A DNA stretch of 64,000 nucleotides from Carbonactinospora thermoautotrophica (GCF_001543895.1 NZ_JYIJ01000016.1:186001-250000), one strand, 5' to 3'. Shown: positions 7,961 to 18,399, counted from the first letter of the stretch. A program made the numbers and translations. The notes: generated by a model not told the origin, from the sequence alone.

Positions 7961-9252
7961 GCCCCGGACTCCCCTTCCACGCGCATCGTGCTGGTGACCT
8001 CGCGCACGACGTCCTGTCGGCGCAGCTCGTTCACGGTCGCGGCCAGGGCCGCGTCAGGCGCGGTGTGGGTGACGATCACGAGCTGCGCGTCCTCACCGCG
8101 ACCCTCCTGGCGGACCACCTGGATGGACACCCCGTGCTCGGCGAAGACGTTCGCCACCTGGGCGAGCACGCCCGGCTTGTCGGCGACGTCGAGGCTGATG
8201 TGGTACCGGGTGACGATCTCGCCCATGGGCTTCACGCGCAGCTGCGCGTACGCCGACTCGCCCGGCCCCTTGGCGTTCTGCAGCTTGTTGCGGCAGACCG
8301 CGACCAGGTCACCGAGCACGGCGCTCGCGGTGGGCGCGCCGCCCGCACCCCGGCCGTAGAACATGAGCTGCCCGGCGGCCTCGGACTCCACGAACACCGC
8401 GTTGAACGCCTCGCGCACGCTGGCCAGCGGGTGGGTCCGCGGGATCATCGCCGGGTGGACGCGGGCGCTCACCGCGTCGCCGTCTCGCTCGCAGATCGCG
8501 AGCAGCTTGACCACGCAGCCCATGTCCTTCGCGCTCGCCACGTCGGCGGCGGTCACCTCGGTGATGCCCTCGCGGTGCACGTCGGCGGCGGTGACCCGGG
8601 TGTGGAAGGCGAGCCCGGCGAGAATCGCCGCCTTGGCGGCGGCGTCGAACCCCTCGATGTCGGCGGTCGGGTCGGCCTCGGCGTACCCGAGCGCGGTGGC
8701 CTCCTCCAGCGCCTCCTCGAAACCGGCGCCGGTCTCGTCCATGCGCGTGAGGATGTAGTTCGTCGTGCCGTTGACGATGCCGAGCACCCGGTGCACCTTG
8801 TCGCCGGCCAGCGACTCGCGCAGCGGCCGCAGCAGCGGGATGGCACCGGCCACGCTGGCCTCGAAGTACAGGTCCACACCGTGCTTCTCGGCGGCGGCGT
8901 GTAGGGTGGCGCCGTCCTCGGCGAGCAGCGCCTTGTTCGCGGTGACGACCGAGGCGCCGTTCTCCATCGCCTTGAGCAGCAGGGACCGGGCCGGCTCGAT
9001 GCCGCCGATCACCTCGACGACCACGTCGATGTCGCCGCGGGCGACCAGCTCGTGCGCGTCCGTGGTGAACAGGCTGGCGTCGACCGGCAGGTCGCGCTGT
9101 TTGTTGAGCCGCCGCACCGCGATGCCGGCCAGCCGGATCGGCGCGCCGATGCGCTGCTCCAGGTCCTCGGCGTTGGTGGTCATGATGCGCGCGACCTCGG
9201 AGCCGACGACCCCACAGCCCAGCAGCGCCACGTTCAGCGGCCGCGTACGCAT
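7957..9252 (-). CDS. hom: Homoserine dehydrogenase
   Basis: 431 residues. An N-terminal NAD(P)-binding Rossmann fold ([17 protein letters not shown]), the catalytic/substrate domain around [14 protein letters not shown], and a C-terminal ACT domain ([20 protein letters not shown]) that normally senses threonine. It reduces aspartate semialdehyde to homoserine. It is the first gene of the hom-thrC pair and follows lysA on the same strand with a 108-nt gap. Confidence 0.96.
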   Translation of the reverse strand: MRTRPLNVALLGCGVVGSEVARIMTTNAEDLEQRIGAPIRLAGIAVRRLNKQRDLPVDASLFTTDAHELVARGDIDVVVEVIGGIEPARSLLLKAMENGASVVTANKALLAEDGATLHAAAEKHGVDLYFEASVAGAIPLLRPLRESLAGDKVHRVLGIVNGTTNYILTRMDETGAGFEEALEEATALGYAEADPTADIEGFDAAAKAAILAGLAFHTRVTAADVHREGITEVTAADVASAKDMGCVVKLLAICERDGDAVSARVHPAMIPRTHPLASVREAFNAVFVESEAAGQLMFYGRGAGGAPTASAVLGDLVAVCRNKLQNAKGPGESAYAQLRVKPMGEIVTRYHISLDVADKPGVLAQVANVFAEHGVSIQVVRQEGRGEDAQLVIVTHTAPDAALAATVNELRRQDVVREVTSTMRVEGESGA

Positions 9253-9360
9253 GTCATGACCTCCGTATCACAACGAACCCGGAGAAACCAGTGTGCGGGC
9301 TGGACCGGACGGAACATCTTTTGGTTTCACATCGTGAGATGAAAAGTCTTGCTTCGTGAT

Positions 9361-10749
9361 CTAGCCCACATCGAGTCGGAGCAGGTCCTCCTCGGTCTCC
9401 CGGCGCACCAGCACGCGCGCCCGGCCGTCCCGGACCGCGACCACCGGCGGGCGGCCCACGTGGTTGTAGTTGCTGGCCATCGACCGGCAGTACGCGCCGG
9501 TCGCCGGCACCGCGAGCAGGTCACCCGGCCCGGTGTCCTTCGGCAGGTACGTGTCCCGCACGACGATGTCGCCGGACTCGCAGTGCTTGCCGACCACGCG
9601 AGCCAGCATCGGCTCCGCCACCGAGGCGCGGGAGACCAGCGCGCAGGAGTACTGCGCGTCGTACAGCGCGGTGCGGATGTTGTCGCTCATGCCGCCGTCC
9701 ACGCTCACGTACGTGCGGATCCCGTCCACGTCCTTGACCGTGCCGACCTCGTACAGCGTGAACGTGGTCGGACCGGCGATCGCCCGGCCCGGCTCGACCG
9801 CGATGCGCGGCAGGCGAAGCCCGTACCCGCCGCACTCCCGCTCCACGATCTTTCGCAGCTGCTCGGCGATCTGCTCCGGGGTGGCCGGGTCGTCCTCGGG
9901 CGTGTACGCGATGCCGAGCCCGCCGCCGAGATCCAGCTCGGGCAGTTCGATCCCGTGCTCGTCGCGGATCCGCGCGGCCAGGCCCACCACCCGGTGGGCG
10001 GCCACCTCGAAGCCGGAGGTGTCGAAGATCTGCGACCCGATGTGGGAGTGCAGGCCGACCAGCTCCAGGTTCGGGTGGTCGAGCACGCGGCGCACCGCCT
10101 CGGCGGCGGCGCCGCTGGCCAGCGAGAACCCGAACTTCTGGTCCTCGTGCGCGGTCGCGATGAACTCGTGCGTGTGCGCCTCGACGCCGACCGTGGCGCG
10201 GATCAGGACGCGCTGGCGGACCCCTGCGCCGGCCGCGGCCTTGGCCAGTCGCTCGATCTCGGTGAACGAGTCGAGGATCACCCGGCCCACGCCCACCTCC
10301 AGGGCGCGCTCCAGCTCGGCGACCGACTTGTTGTTGCCGTGCAGGGCGATCCGCTCGGGCGGGAAGCCCGCACGCAGCGCCACCGCCAACTCGCCGCCGG
10401 TGCACACGTCGAGGTTCAACCCTTCCTCGGCGATCCACCGGGCGACCGCGGTGCACAGGAACGCCTTGCCCGCGTAGTACACGTCCGCGCCTGCGAAGGC
10501 GTCCCGCCACTCCCGGCACCGGGCCCGGAAGTCGGCCTCATCCAGCACGTAGACCGGGGTGCCGAACTCGGCGGCGATACTTCGCACGTCCAGCCCGCCG
10601 ACCTCGACGACGCCGTCGTCGCGACGCCGCACGGTCCGGGCCCAGACGGCGGGGTGCAGGTGGTTCAGGTCGCGCGGAGGCGCGGCGACATGGCCCTCGG
10701 GCAGGAACTCCCCGTGCAGGGGACCCGCCGGATGGGCGACTCGACTCAC
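9361..10749 (-). CDS. lysA: Diaminopimelate decarboxylase
   Basis: 462 residues, fold-type III PLP decarboxylase making lysine from meso-DAP. Visible motifs are the PLP lysine in [34 protein letters not shown] and the C-terminal CESGD and [12 protein letters not shown]. It is 12 nt downstream of argS on the same strand; argS-lysA-hom-thrC is the common actinobacterial order. Confidence 0.96.
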   Translation of the reverse strand: MSRVAHPAGPLHGEFLPEGHVAAPPRDLNHLHPAVWARTVRRRDDGVVEVGGLDVRSIAAEFGTPVYVLDEADFRARCREWRDAFAGADVYYAGKAFLCTAVARWIAEEGLNLDVCTGGELAVALRAGFPPERIALHGNNKSVAELERALEVGVGRVILDSFTEIERLAKAAAGAGVRQRVLIRATVGVEAHTHEFIATAHEDQKFGFSLASGAAAEAVRRVLDHPNLELVGLHSHIGSQIFDTSGFEVAAHRVVGLAARIRDEHGIELPELDLGGGLGIAYTPEDDPATPEQIAEQLRKIVERECGGYGLRLPRIAVEPGRAIAGPTTFTLYEVGTVKDVDGIRTYVSVDGGMSDNIRTALYDAQYSCALVSRASVAEPMLARVVGKHCESGDIVVRDTYLPKDTGPGDLLAVPATGAYCRSMASNYNHVGRPPVVAVRDGRARVLVRRETEEDLLRLDVG

Positions 10750-10761
10750 GGTGGTCTCCGA

Positions 10762-12423
10762 TCACATGCGCTCGGGCGCCGACACACCCAGCAGGTGCAG
10801 GCCGTTGGCGATCACCTGGCGGGTAGCGTCGTTCAGCCACAGCCGGGCCCGCATCAGGTCGGTGACCTCCTCGTCACCGCGCGGCAGGATCCGGCAGTTG
10901 TCGTAGAAGCGGTGGTACGCGCCGGCCAGCTCCTCCAGATACCGGGCGACCCGGTGCGGCTCGCGCAGCTCGGCCGCGGTCGCGACCACGCGCGGGAACT
11001 CGGCCAGCAGGCCCAGCAGCTCACCCTCCTTCTCGTGGGTGAGCAGCTCGGGCCGGAAGTCCTCCGGAGCGCCCCGGTCCACGCCCAGCTCCCGGGCATT
11101 GCGGGCCACGCTCGCCGTCCGCGCGGCCACGTACTGGACGTAGTACACCGGGTTCTCGTTGGTCTGGCTGGTCAACAGGTCCACGTCCAGGGTGAGGACC
11201 GAGTCGGCGGACGAGCGCGCCAGGGCGTACCGGGCGGCGTCCACGCCGATCGCCTCGACCACGTCGTCGAGCGTGATGATGTTGCCGGCCCGCTTGGACA
11301 GCCGCACTTCCTGGCCGTTCTTGACCATGCGGACCATCTGGCCGATCAACACCTCGATGTTGTGGTCCGGGTCATCACCGGCGCACGCGGCGATGGCCTT
11401 CAGCCGTTGCACGTACCCGTGGTGGTCCGCGCCCAGCATGTAGACGTTGACCTCGTGGCCGCGGTCCCGCTTGTCCAGGTAGTACGCGGCGTCGGCGGCG
11501 AAGTACGTGGGCATGCCGTCGCTCTTGATCAGCACCCGGTCCTTGTCGTCGCCGAAGTCGGTGGTGCGCAGCCAGACCGCGCCGTCCCGCTCGTACACGT
11601 GACCCTGCGCGCGCAGCCGCTCCACAGCCCGGGCGACCTCGCCCCGCTCGTGCAGGGTCCGCTCGCTGAACCAGACGTCGAAGTGCACGCCGAAGTCAGC
11701 CAGGGAGCGCTTGATCTCGGCCTTCATCAGCTCCAGGCCGGTCTCCCGGAAGACCTCGAACTGCTCGTCCCGCGGCCGGTCCAGCAGGCCCGGGTGCCGC
11801 TCCACGACCTGCTGGGCGATCTCGGCGATGTACTGGCCGGCGTAGCCGTCCTCGGGCGTGGGCTCGCCGTGGGCGGCGGCCAGCAGACTGGCCGCGAACC
11901 GGTCGACCTGCACGCCCGCGTCGTTGATGTAGTACTCGCGGGTGACGTCGGCGCCGGTGGCCTCCAGCAGCCGGGCGAGCGCGTCGCCGACCGCGGCCCA
12001 GCGCACGCCGCCGATGTGGATCGGGCCGGTGGGGTTGGCGGACACGAACTCCAGGTTGATCTTCAGGCCCTGGAACGCCTTGCTGCGCCCGTACTCCTCA
12101 CCCGCCAGCACGATGGTGCGCGCCAGTTGCCCGGCCGCCGCCTCCTCCAGGCGGAAGTTGAGAAAGCCTGGCCCGGCGATCTCGACGCTCGCGATGCCCG
12201 CGACGTCGCGCAGCCGCTTGGCGAGGATCTCGGCGACCTCGCGCGGCGGCTTGCCGGCCGGCTTGGCCAGCCGCATCGCCATGTTGGTGGCGTAATCGCC
12301 GTGCTCGCGGTTCTTCGGCCGCTCGACCACGGCCTCGGTGGGTACGTCCACGGACAGCTCGCCCGCCTCGACCGCGTCGCGGACGGCGGCGAGTACAGCG
12401 TCGGAAAGCTCAGCGGGAGTCAC
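10762..12423 (-). CDS. argS: Arginyl-tRNA synthetase
   Basis: About 553 residues, class I synthetase. The HIGH-type motif is [11 protein letters not shown] and the KMSKS-type motif is [15 protein letters not shown]-type anticodon-binding helices form the C-terminus. GTG at 12423 ([14 protein letters not shown]) matches the family start; further upstream codons would lie in the promoter. There is no Shine-Dalgarno sequence and a TACCCT box is only 7 nt away, suggesting a leaderless mRNA. A tRNA-Arg gene lies about 1.3 kb upstream. Confidence 0.95.
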   Translation of the reverse strand: MTPAELSDAVLAAVRDAVEAGELSVDVPTEAVVERPKNREHGDYATNMAMRLAKPAGKPPREVAEILAKRLRDVAGIASVEIAGPGFLNFRLEEAAAGQLARTIVLAGEEYGRSKAFQGLKINLEFVSANPTGPIHIGGVRWAAVGDALARLLEATGADVTREYYINDAGVQVDRFAASLLAAAHGEPTPEDGYAGQYIAEIAQQVVERHPGLLDRPRDEQFEVFRETGLELMKAEIKRSLADFGVHFDVWFSERTLHERGEVARAVERLRAQGHVYERDGAVWLRTTDFGDDKDRVLIKSDGMPTYFAADAAYYLDKRDRGHEVNVYMLGADHHGYVQRLKAIAACAGDDPDHNIEVLIGQMVRMVKNGQEVRLSKRAGNIITLDDVVEAIGVDAARYALARSSADSVLTLDVDLLTSQTNENPVYYVQYVAARTASVARNARELGVDRGAPEDFRPELLTHEKEGELLGLLAEFPRVVATAAELREPHRVARYLEELAGAYHRFYDNCRILPRGDEEVTDLMRARLWLNDATRQVIANGLHLLGVSAPERM

Positions 12424-12430
12424 CTGCACA

Positions 12431-12436
12431 AGGGTA
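12431..12436 (-). promoter_or_regulatory. Candidate -10 element for argS
   Basis: TACCCT on the minus strand, with the proposed GTG start 7 nt downstream, fits the actinobacterial leaderless arrangement. No clear -35 is visible. The assignment is tentative. Confidence 0.4.
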
Positions 12437-12531
12437 GGCCAGGTGAGAGACGACCTCGCACCCGATTTCACCTGTCGGCTTGACCGGCTCTACCCCGACC
12501 GGTGCCCGTGACGTGGCCCTCGCCCCGTCGC

Positions 12532-13086
12532 TCAGCCCGCCGGAGCGGCCGCGCTCTCGTACGAGACCACGATCCTCCGCTGCGCCTTGAGCTCGATCTG
12601 GCGCGGGTCACCGCCGAACGGCTGATGGTCCACGTAGACGGCCACCCGCTTGCCGTTGCCGGCGCACAGGTTGCCCAGGCAGTCCTTGGTGAACCGCACG
12701 CCCCACAGGTCGAAGAACTGCCCCAGCGTGAACGTTCCCGGTTCCTCGGGCTCCACCCAGATCTGACCCGACTCGTCATGGGTGTGGATCGGCGCCTGCA
12801 GCCCGCGCACCCGGTCCACACCGATGCCCGGCGGCACCGTCACCGGGTCCCCGTCCACGTACACGATCAACTGCGTCTTGAAATGGTCGGCCGGCTTGTA
12901 CTGCCAGGGCAGCTTGGGCATGCCAGCCTTCTCGATGTAGGAGACCGCGTCCCGTGGCGCCGGCCACGGCGGGGAGGTCTCGCGCAGGACCGCCGCCTCC
13001 GGTTTCGGCGGCGGCGGCGCGCACGAGGTCAGGGCACCGAACACGACCACGGCGACGGCGATGAACCCCTTGGTCGGGTAACGCAT
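12532..13086 (-). CDS. Putative lipoprotein of unknown function
   Basis: 184 residues. Signal segment FIAVAVVVFGALTSC with lipobox LTSC at Cys22, then a proline-rich linker (APPPPKP) and a beta-rich domain containing APIHTHDESGQIWVE. This resembles conserved actinobacterial secreted proteins with a His/Asp-containing core of unknown role. ATG at 13086 is chosen; a GTG two codons upstream is possible. Two Cys (KDCLGNLCAGNG) could form a disulphide. Confidence 0.75.
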   Translation of the reverse strand: MRYPTKGFIAVAVVVFGALTSCAPPPPKPEAAVLRETSPPWPAPRDAVSYIEKAGMPKLPWQYKPADHFKTQLIVYVDGDPVTVPPGIGVDRVRGLQAPIHTHDESGQIWVEPEEPGTFTLGQFFDLWGVRFTKDCLGNLCAGNGKRVAVYVDHQPFGGDPRQIELKAQRRIVVSYESAAAPAG

Positions 13087-13136
13087 ATTCACTCACCTTA
13101 CGTACCGGGTACTCCGTGTGTGACAGCAGGTTGTGA

Positions 13137-13520
13137 CTAAGGATTCCCGACCCCGGCCAGCTCCCGCACCGTCCGGATCAGCTCCGCCGGGTCGAACGGC
13201 TTGGTCAGGTACGCGTCCACCCCGATCTCAAACCCGCGTTGCACCTCCGTATCCTGCGCGCAGGCGGTGATTATCACGATCTTGACGTGTGCCGTCCGCG
13301 GGTCCGACCGCAGCCGCGCCGCTGTCCGCAACCCGTCCAGCCGCGGCATGATCACGTCCAGGGTGATCACCTGCGGATCGACCTCGAGCACCCGCTCCAG
13401 GCAGTCCAGCCCGTCCACGGCGGTGAACACCTCGAACCCCTCCAGCTCGAGGTTGACGCTGATCAACTGCCGTATGACGGCGCTGTCATCCACCACGAGC
13501 ACCCGCCCCAACTCGGCCAC
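13137..13520 (-). CDS. Single-domain response regulator (CheY-like)
   Basis: 127 residues, receiver domain only: acidic pair in VLVVDDSAV, phospho-acceptor Asp in VITLDVIMPRLDG (near residue 54), Thr/Ser position in IVIITA and Lys in AYLTKPFDP. It has no output domain and no adjacent kinase, so it probably acts through protein contacts with a kinase encoded elsewhere. Confidence 0.9.
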   Translation of the reverse strand: MAELGRVLVVDDSAVIRQLISVNLELEGFEVFTAVDGLDCLERVLEVDPQVITLDVIMPRLDGLRTAARLRSDPRTAHVKIVIITACAQDTEVQRGFEIGVDAYLTKPFDPAELIRTVRELAGVGNP

Positions 13521-13757
13521 GTCTCAGCAGACTAGGCCCCATCGTTCCCCAATCGGGGGAATCTCCGCGGTTTCCGGTAGGGATCGCCCGCCGCCCCCTG
13601 CCCTGCACGACCGATTACAACCAGCGCGCCTGCGTGCCCTAGGATGGGCACCAGAACGCGCGGGAATCCACGCGGCGGCTCTGCGGTTGCATCACAGGTT
13701 GACCACCCTCGGTGCGACACCGGAGCACGAACGCTGGTAATCTTCTCGTCGCCTCAA

Positions 13758-13829
13758 GCCCCCGTAGCTCAGGGGATAGAGCAACGGCCTCCGGAGCCGT
13801 GTGCGCAGGTTCGAATCCTGCCGGGGGCA
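13758..13829 (+). tRNA. tRNA-Arg (anticodon CCG)
   Basis: A 72-nt cloverleaf: acceptor GCCCCCG/CGGGGGC with discriminator A, D-arm GCTC/GAGC, anticodon stem ACGGC/GCCGT with loop CTCCGGA (anticodon CCG, reads CGG), T-arm CAGG-TTCGAAT-CCTG. CCA is not encoded. Confidence 0.96.
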
Positions 13830-13878
13830 CTGCCCGCAGCTCAGCAGCGGTAGGGCGCTGACCTGCGGAGACGCCACC

Positions 13879-13920
13879 AGATCGGGCGGGACTCCAGTCT
13901 CACGGAGTCCCGCCCGATCT
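13879..13920 (+). terminator. Perfect 17-bp hairpin after tRNA-Arg
   Basis: AGATCGGGCGGGACTCC pairs exactly with GGAGTCCCGCCCGATCT around the 8-nt loop AGTCTCAC. It is about 50 nt downstream of the tRNA and about 60 nt after the end of the convergent gene, so it may end transcripts from both sides. Confidence 0.8.
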
Positions 13921-13978
13921 CATTGCCGGTCATGGTTCGCGCCGTGTGCAGGGCCATTCACGGCCTCGGCGTCGTTCC

Positions 13979-15967
13979 TCACGGGGTGGCTTGGAAACGG
14001 TCGGCTCGCCGGGCGGCCAACTCCGCGAAGAAGGTCAGCAGGGCAGGGTCGTCGACGGCGTCCGGGTTGGCGACCTTGTCCAGTGTCCCGCCCTGGAAGA
14101 GCCGCTTGATCGGCACCTCGAGCTTCTTGCCGGTGCGGGTGTGGGGGATGCCCGGGACCTGGATGATCTCGTCGGGTACGTGCCGGGGGGACACCTGCTC
14201 CCGGATGATCTTCTTGATCTTGTCGCGGAACGGGTCGTCCAGCGTCGTGCCAGGGGTGAGCGCGACGAACAACGGCATCCAGTAGCTGCCGTCGGGCTGC
14301 TCGACGCCGATCACCAAGACTTCGGCGATACCGGGCAGGGCTTCGACCGTGGAGTAGATCTCCGCGCTGCCCATCCGGACGCCGTTGCGGTTGAGGGTGG
14401 AGTCCGAGCGGCCGTGCACGATCACACTGCCTCGCTCGGTGAGGGTGATCCAGTCCCCGTGCCGCCAGACGCCGGGGTAGGCGGTGAAGTAGGCGTCGCG
14501 GTAGCGGCTGCCGTCCGGATCGTTCCAGAACATCACCGGCATGCTCGGCATGGGGCGGGTGACCACGAGTTCCCCGACCTCCTCGCGCACGGGTTTGCCG
14601 TTGTCGTCCCAGGCGTCCATGGCGACGGCGAGGCAGCGGACGGACAGCTCACCCGGCCACACGGGCACGGTCGGCGCGCCGCCGACGAAGGCGCTGACGA
14701 CGTCGGTGCCGCCGCTCATCGAGAACACCGGGAGGTCGCCCACCTCCTGGTTCACCCAGTGGTACGACCTGACCGGCAGCGGCGAGCCGGTGGACCCGAT
14801 GACGCGCAGGCGGGACAGGTCGAACTCCCGCGCCGGGCGCACGCCCGCCTTCTCGCAGGCCATGAGGTAGCCGGGGCTGGTGCCGAACAACGTGACCTGC
14901 TGCTCGGCCACCAGCCGCCACAGCTTCTCAGGCCCCGGATAGGTGGGGCTGCCGTCGTAGCAGACCACGCTGGCTCCGGTCATCAGCGTGGACACGATGA
15001 TGTTCCACATCATCCAGCTCGGCGAGGTGTACCAGAACAGCCGGTCCGCCGGGCCGAGGTCACAGTGCAGGCTCAGGAACTTCAAGTGTTCCAGGACGAC
15101 CCCGCCGTGTCCGTGCACGATGCCCTTGGGCAGCCCGGTCGTGCCCGAGGAGAACAGCACCCACAACGGGTGGTCGAACGGGACGGCCACCGGCTCCAAC
15201 CGCGCGGACCCCGCCGTGGCCTCCGCCCACGGCAGCACCGCCCCCATCGACCGCGCTTCGAGGCCGAGCCGGGAAACCAGAATCGTGTGGGTGACCGTCG
15301 GGAGTCCCGCGCGGACGCTCGCCACCGCCTCCCGTCGGTCGTGCAGGCGGCCGTTGAAGCGGTAGCCGTCCGCACCGATCAGGACCTTCGGCTCCAGCTG
15401 CGCGAAACGGTTGACGGCCGCGGCGGGCGCGTAGTCCTGACCCACCGACGACCAGATCGCGCCCAGGCTCGCCGTGGCCAGGAACGCGACCACTGTCTCG
15501 GCGATGTTGGGCAGGTACCCGACCACGCGGTCCCCGGTCCGCACCCCCAGCTCACGCAGGGTCACGGCGAGCGCGGCGACCTGCCGTCGCAGCTCACCAC
15601 GGCTCACCGTCGCCAGCACACCCTCTTCACCGACGGCGACGATCGCGGGGTCATCATCGGCGCCCGGACGAAGGACGTGGGCGGCGTAGTTCAGCGTCGC
15701 CCCCGGAAACCACCGGGCACCCGGCATGGTGTCCTCGGCGAGGACCTCGGTGTAGCCGCTCGACGCCTGCACGTCGAAGAACTGCCACACCGCCGACCAG
15801 AACCCCTCAAGATCGGTCACCGACCAGGACCACAGCTCGTCGTAGTCGGCGAAGTGCAATCCCCGCGTCTGGTGCAGCCAGCGCATGAAACGGCTGAGGT
15901 TGGCCTGGGCGAGCACATCATCCCGCGGGGTCCATATTGGACCACTGGCCGCAGTCTCGGTCGTCAT
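13979..15967 (-). CDS. Acetoacetyl-CoA synthetase (acetoacetate-CoA ligase)
   Basis: 662 residues, ANL-superfamily adenylating enzyme. The P-loop is VLFSSGTTGLPKGIVHGHGG, A5-like region GGTDVVSAF, A8-like VRMGSAEIYSTVEA and the catalytic Lys in HTRTGKKLEVPIKRL. Length and the N-terminal LHFADYDELWSWSV region fit acetoacetyl-CoA rather than acetyl-CoA synthetase. It activates acetoacetate for lipid or polyhydroxyalkanoate metabolism. The GntR gene upstream on the same strand is a plausible regulator. Confidence 0.88.
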   Translation of the reverse strand: MTTETAASGPIWTPRDDVLAQANLSRFMRWLHQTRGLHFADYDELWSWSVTDLEGFWSAVWQFFDVQASSGYTEVLAEDTMPGARWFPGATLNYAAHVLRPGADDDPAIVAVGEEGVLATVSRGELRRQVAALAVTLRELGVRTGDRVVGYLPNIAETVVAFLATASLGAIWSSVGQDYAPAAAVNRFAQLEPKVLIGADGYRFNGRLHDRREAVASVRAGLPTVTHTILVSRLGLEARSMGAVLPWAEATAGSARLEPVAVPFDHPLWVLFSSGTTGLPKGIVHGHGGVVLEHLKFLSLHCDLGPADRLFWYTSPSWMMWNIIVSTLMTGASVVCYDGSPTYPGPEKLWRLVAEQQVTLFGTSPGYLMACEKAGVRPAREFDLSRLRVIGSTGSPLPVRSYHWVNQEVGDLPVFSMSGGTDVVSAFVGGAPTVPVWPGELSVRCLAVAMDAWDDNGKPVREEVGELVVTRPMPSMPVMFWNDPDGSRYRDAYFTAYPGVWRHGDWITLTERGSVIVHGRSDSTLNRNGVRMGSAEIYSTVEALPGIAEVLVIGVEQPDGSYWMPLFVALTPGTTLDDPFRDKIKKIIREQVSPRHVPDEIIQVPGIPHTRTGKKLEVPIKRLFQGGTLDKVANPDAVDDPALLTFFAELAARRADRFQATP

Positions 15968-16008
15968 CGGTCGATCCGGTCCCTTCAGGATTCGTGGCGG
16001 CCCGAGTC

Positions 16009-16680
16009 CTAGGCGGCAGCAACCACCGGCTCGTCTGCAACGCGTTCGCCGCTGGCTTCGGCCGACAGACGAGTGACCGACTGGTCGGTCGATGCGGTCA
16101 CACCACCGTCCACGTCCCGGGCGAGCGCTGCTTCGAGCCGATGCCCACCGGCGACGTCACGGTGTTGCTCCTCGACGGGGCCGCGCGACCAGCAGACCTC
16201 CACCGCGTCACGCGACGAGTCGGCGATAGCCCGCAACCGGGTGTTGGGGCAACCCAGCACACTGGGGAACCGAGCGTGGGCTGCCAGCCACTCCGGGTCG
16301 ATCAACCCGTCCTCGCCGTACGGGGGCATCCGGCTGAGCGTACGGTGCGCGGCCAGCGGGGCGAACTCCCGTCCGACGGCACCCCACGTCACCGACTGCC
16401 GTAGCGCCAGCGTCTCGATCGCCACCCGTGCCTCGGTCAAGTGCCGCAGGTCCTGTACCGACACCGGCACCACTCGGAACCCTGGCTGCGGCTCAAAGAC
16501 CGCCGGACTCTGTCCCGCCAGCCGCGGCAACACCTCACGTAGCACGCCGCCGCTGGTGCCGTAGCAGGCACTCAGCTCGTCGAACGGCAATCCCGACCTC
16601 GGCTCCCAACGGCCCTTGAGGATGTCGACGCGCAATCGCCGAAAGATCTCATCCGCTTGCGCCGTGGCGGCCTCGGCCAT
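16009..16680 (-). CDS. GntR-family regulator, divergent or decaying FCD domain
   Basis: 223 residues. N-terminal winged helix (DEIFRRLRVDILKGRW... LPFDELSACYGTSGGVLRE) is recognisable. The C-terminal half resembles an FCD ligand domain (RLRAIADSSRDAVEV, HRLEAALARDVDGGVTA), but an expected metal-ligand His in the HARFH-type motif is replaced (HARFPSVL) and several residues appear deleted. It may be non-functional in ligand binding. It is 41 nt upstream of the acetoacetyl-CoA synthetase gene, same strand. Confidence 0.75.
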   Translation of the reverse strand: MAEAATAQADEIFRRLRVDILKGRWEPRSGLPFDELSACYGTSGGVLREVLPRLAGQSPAVFEPQPGFRVVPVSVQDLRHLTEARVAIETLALRQSVTWGAVGREFAPLAAHRTLSRMPPYGEDGLIDPEWLAAHARFPSVLGCPNTRLRAIADSSRDAVEVCWSRGPVEEQHRDVAGGHRLEAALARDVDGGVTASTDQSVTRLSAEASGERVADEPVVAAA

Positions 16681-16688
16681 GTCGGCGG

Positions 16689-16717
16689 AGGATAGCGAAA
16701 ATATAGAAGATTGTCAA
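16689..16717 (-). promoter_or_regulatory. Sigma-70-like promoter of the GntR gene
   Basis: On the minus strand TTGACA (16717-16712), a 17-nt spacer and TATCCT (16694-16689) precede the ATG at 16680 by 8 nt. This is a near-consensus housekeeping promoter in an AT-rich pocket and implies a leaderless or nearly leaderless message. Confidence 0.7.
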
Positions 16718-17224
16718 ATTTTAAAGTCCTATTGCCATCCCAGCGCAGGAATTCCCTCGAGCTGAGCTATCCACCGACCGTCGCAGGGAGACGACGAGGT
16801 GCTGCCCAGGCGACGAGGTCGTCACCGCTCGACAGTGCCCGCCCGGTCTGCGCGAACTCCCGCCCGGCGCGATGTCAGCGACGATGGACAGCCGGCCGAA
16901 GACCTGAATGCGGAAAAGCGGCGGGCATACTGCACAAAAACGACCAAGAGCGGCTCGGAGGTCACGCTGACCGCGAGGTCAAGCTCCGACGCCAACGCCT
17001 ACCGCCAGATCCAGCGCGGCACGACAAACACGAAAGACGCGGACGCTCCCAGGAGACGGGCCTCCTGGCTCATCTCCCTGAACTCCCACCCTTCCAGAGC
17101 CCGGCACACCCCCTGCGCCGGTCGCCGCCGCGGATGCCGGTTCGACCGACCCACCCCCAACCGGGATGTGACCCGTGGCTGGCCAGCCGTCTAGCCGAGC
17201 CACCGACGCAGGTGGCGGCTCTGA
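16718..17224. other. Intergenic stretch without a supported gene
   Basis: About 500 nt. The longest open frame through it gives a low-complexity Arg/Pro/Ser sequence without any recognisable domain or good start. Nothing is annotated. Confidence 0.6.
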
Positions 17225-18322
17225 TCACAGACCCAGGATGCGCAGGGCCTCTTCCGCCTCAGGGGGCTTCTGGCTGGACCAGGCTGCTGCGCACAGGGCC
17301 CGCAGCCCGTCGCATGCGTCGGTAGGCTCTGGCGGCGCCGCGCCCTCGGCGCGGGCCACGTGCAGTTCGCCGTCACGCACCCACGCGGTCCACCGCCCAC
17401 ACCGCCAGCCATCCCCGGCCGGTTGCACCGGCGGATGCGTCGCCAGAAGGCCGCGTAGATCCGCCGCGATGTAGGTGGGCCGGCGGTGGGCCGGCGCGGC
17501 CAGCAGGTCACGGGGAGTGGTGGCGCCGGTCATGACCAGCAGGCTGTCCGCCCCCACGTTGTTCGCACCTTCGATGTCCGTGTCGAGACGGTCCCCCACC
17601 ACGAGCGGCCGGCGGGCGCCGATCCGCACCACGGTCTCGTGGAACAGGGGGGCATGCGGTTTGCCCGCCACCAACCGTGGCTCGGCCCCGGTGGCCGCTC
17701 GAACGGCCGCGACCAGCGCGCCGTTTCCGGGAGCTGGTCCACGAGGGGTGGGCAAAGTCAGGTCCAGGTTCGTGGCGATCCACGGGAGGCCACGCCGGAC
17801 GGCGAACGCCCCTTCAGCGAGCTGTCGCCAACCGACGTCCGGCGCATAGCCCTGCACAACGGCAGCCGGCTGCTCCTCGCAGGAACGCACCGGGCGCAGC
17901 CCCTGTTCCCGCAGCGCCTCGATGATGCCCTCGCCGCCGATGACAAGCACCGCCGACCCGGGCGGCACCTGCTCGCGGACGAGCCGGGCCGCGGCCTGGG
18001 CGGAGGTGACGACGTCCTCAGGCTGGGCGGCGACGCCAAGCTCGACGAGATGAGCCGCCACAGCCTGTGGCGTGCGTGAGGCGTTGTTCGTCACGAAGCC
18101 GACCCGCATACCGCGGGACCGCGCCTCCGCTAGCGCCTCGGCGGCGTGTTCGACCGGGCGCGGCCCGACGTAGATCACCCCGTCGAGGTCCAAAAGCGCC
18201 GTGTCGTAGATCTCGACCAGCGGACGCTCGCTAGCGCGCGGAGAAGCAGACAGCATGGGCCCGGTCCCGTCAACGGACGAGTCCAGCTCCTGCCCCGTCC
18301 CGCTCGTTTGAGTCAGTTCCAT
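17225..18322 (-). CDS. HAD-IIA family hydrolase (NagD/4-nitrophenylphosphatase-like)
   Basis: About 365 residues. Motif I is ALLDLDGVIYVG, motif II VGFVTNNASRTP, the Lys motif VAGKPHAPLFHETV and motif IV VVGDRLDTDIEGANN, all typical of HAD class IIA phosphatases acting on small phosphorylated metabolites. The C-terminal ~60 residues are an extra actinobacterial extension. ATG at 18322 (MELTQTSGTG) overlaps the end of a NuoA-like remnant; a later ATG (MLSASPRASE) is an alternative start. Confidence 0.85.
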   Translation of the reverse strand: MELTQTSGTGQELDSSVDGTGPMLSASPRASERPLVEIYDTALLDLDGVIYVGPRPVEHAAEALAEARSRGMRVGFVTNNASRTPQAVAAHLVELGVAAQPEDVVTSAQAAARLVREQVPPGSAVLVIGGEGIIEALREQGLRPVRSCEEQPAAVVQGYAPDVGWRQLAEGAFAVRRGLPWIATNLDLTLPTPRGPAPGNGALVAAVRAATGAEPRLVAGKPHAPLFHETVVRIGARRPLVVGDRLDTDIEGANNVGADSLLVMTGATTPRDLLAAPAHRRPTYIAADLRGLLATHPPVQPAGDGWRCGRWTAWVRDGELHVARAEGAAPPEPTDACDGLRALCAAAWSSQKPPEAEEALRILGL

Positions 18323-18399
18323 TCGAGCCCACCTTGTCGCCACATGTAGACAACGAACACTGGCATGACGAACAGTCCCACGTTCTCCAGCCGCCTCCC
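18313..18399 (-). pseudogene. C-terminal fragment of NuoA
   Basis: Directly after the nuoN stop, the minus strand reads LENVGLFVMPVFVVYMWRQG followed by GLEWN and a stop. This matches the last transmembrane helix and the conserved W-R-x-G-G-L-E-W tail of complex I subunit A. No start or upstream NuoA helices are present in the ~15 nt before it. The intact nuoA is also missing from its normal place in front of nuoB. Confidence 0.75.

Noticed and set aside
9253-9360. Possible attenuator or riboswitch before hom
   Set aside because: Only a weak stem (CATC/GATG with TTT/AAA) is visible; no run of Thr or Met codons and no known riboswitch core.
13831-13870. Second tRNA directly after tRNA-Arg (GCAGCTCAGCAGCGGTAGGGC)
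   Set aside because: Only a D-arm-like piece is present; no anticodon arm, T-arm or paired acceptor follows, the next structure being the terminator hairpin.
16711-17325. 204-codon plus-strand frame after the GntR gene
   Set aside because: Low-complexity Arg/Pro/Ser product, no ribosome-binding site, overlaps the well supported HAD gene on the other strand.
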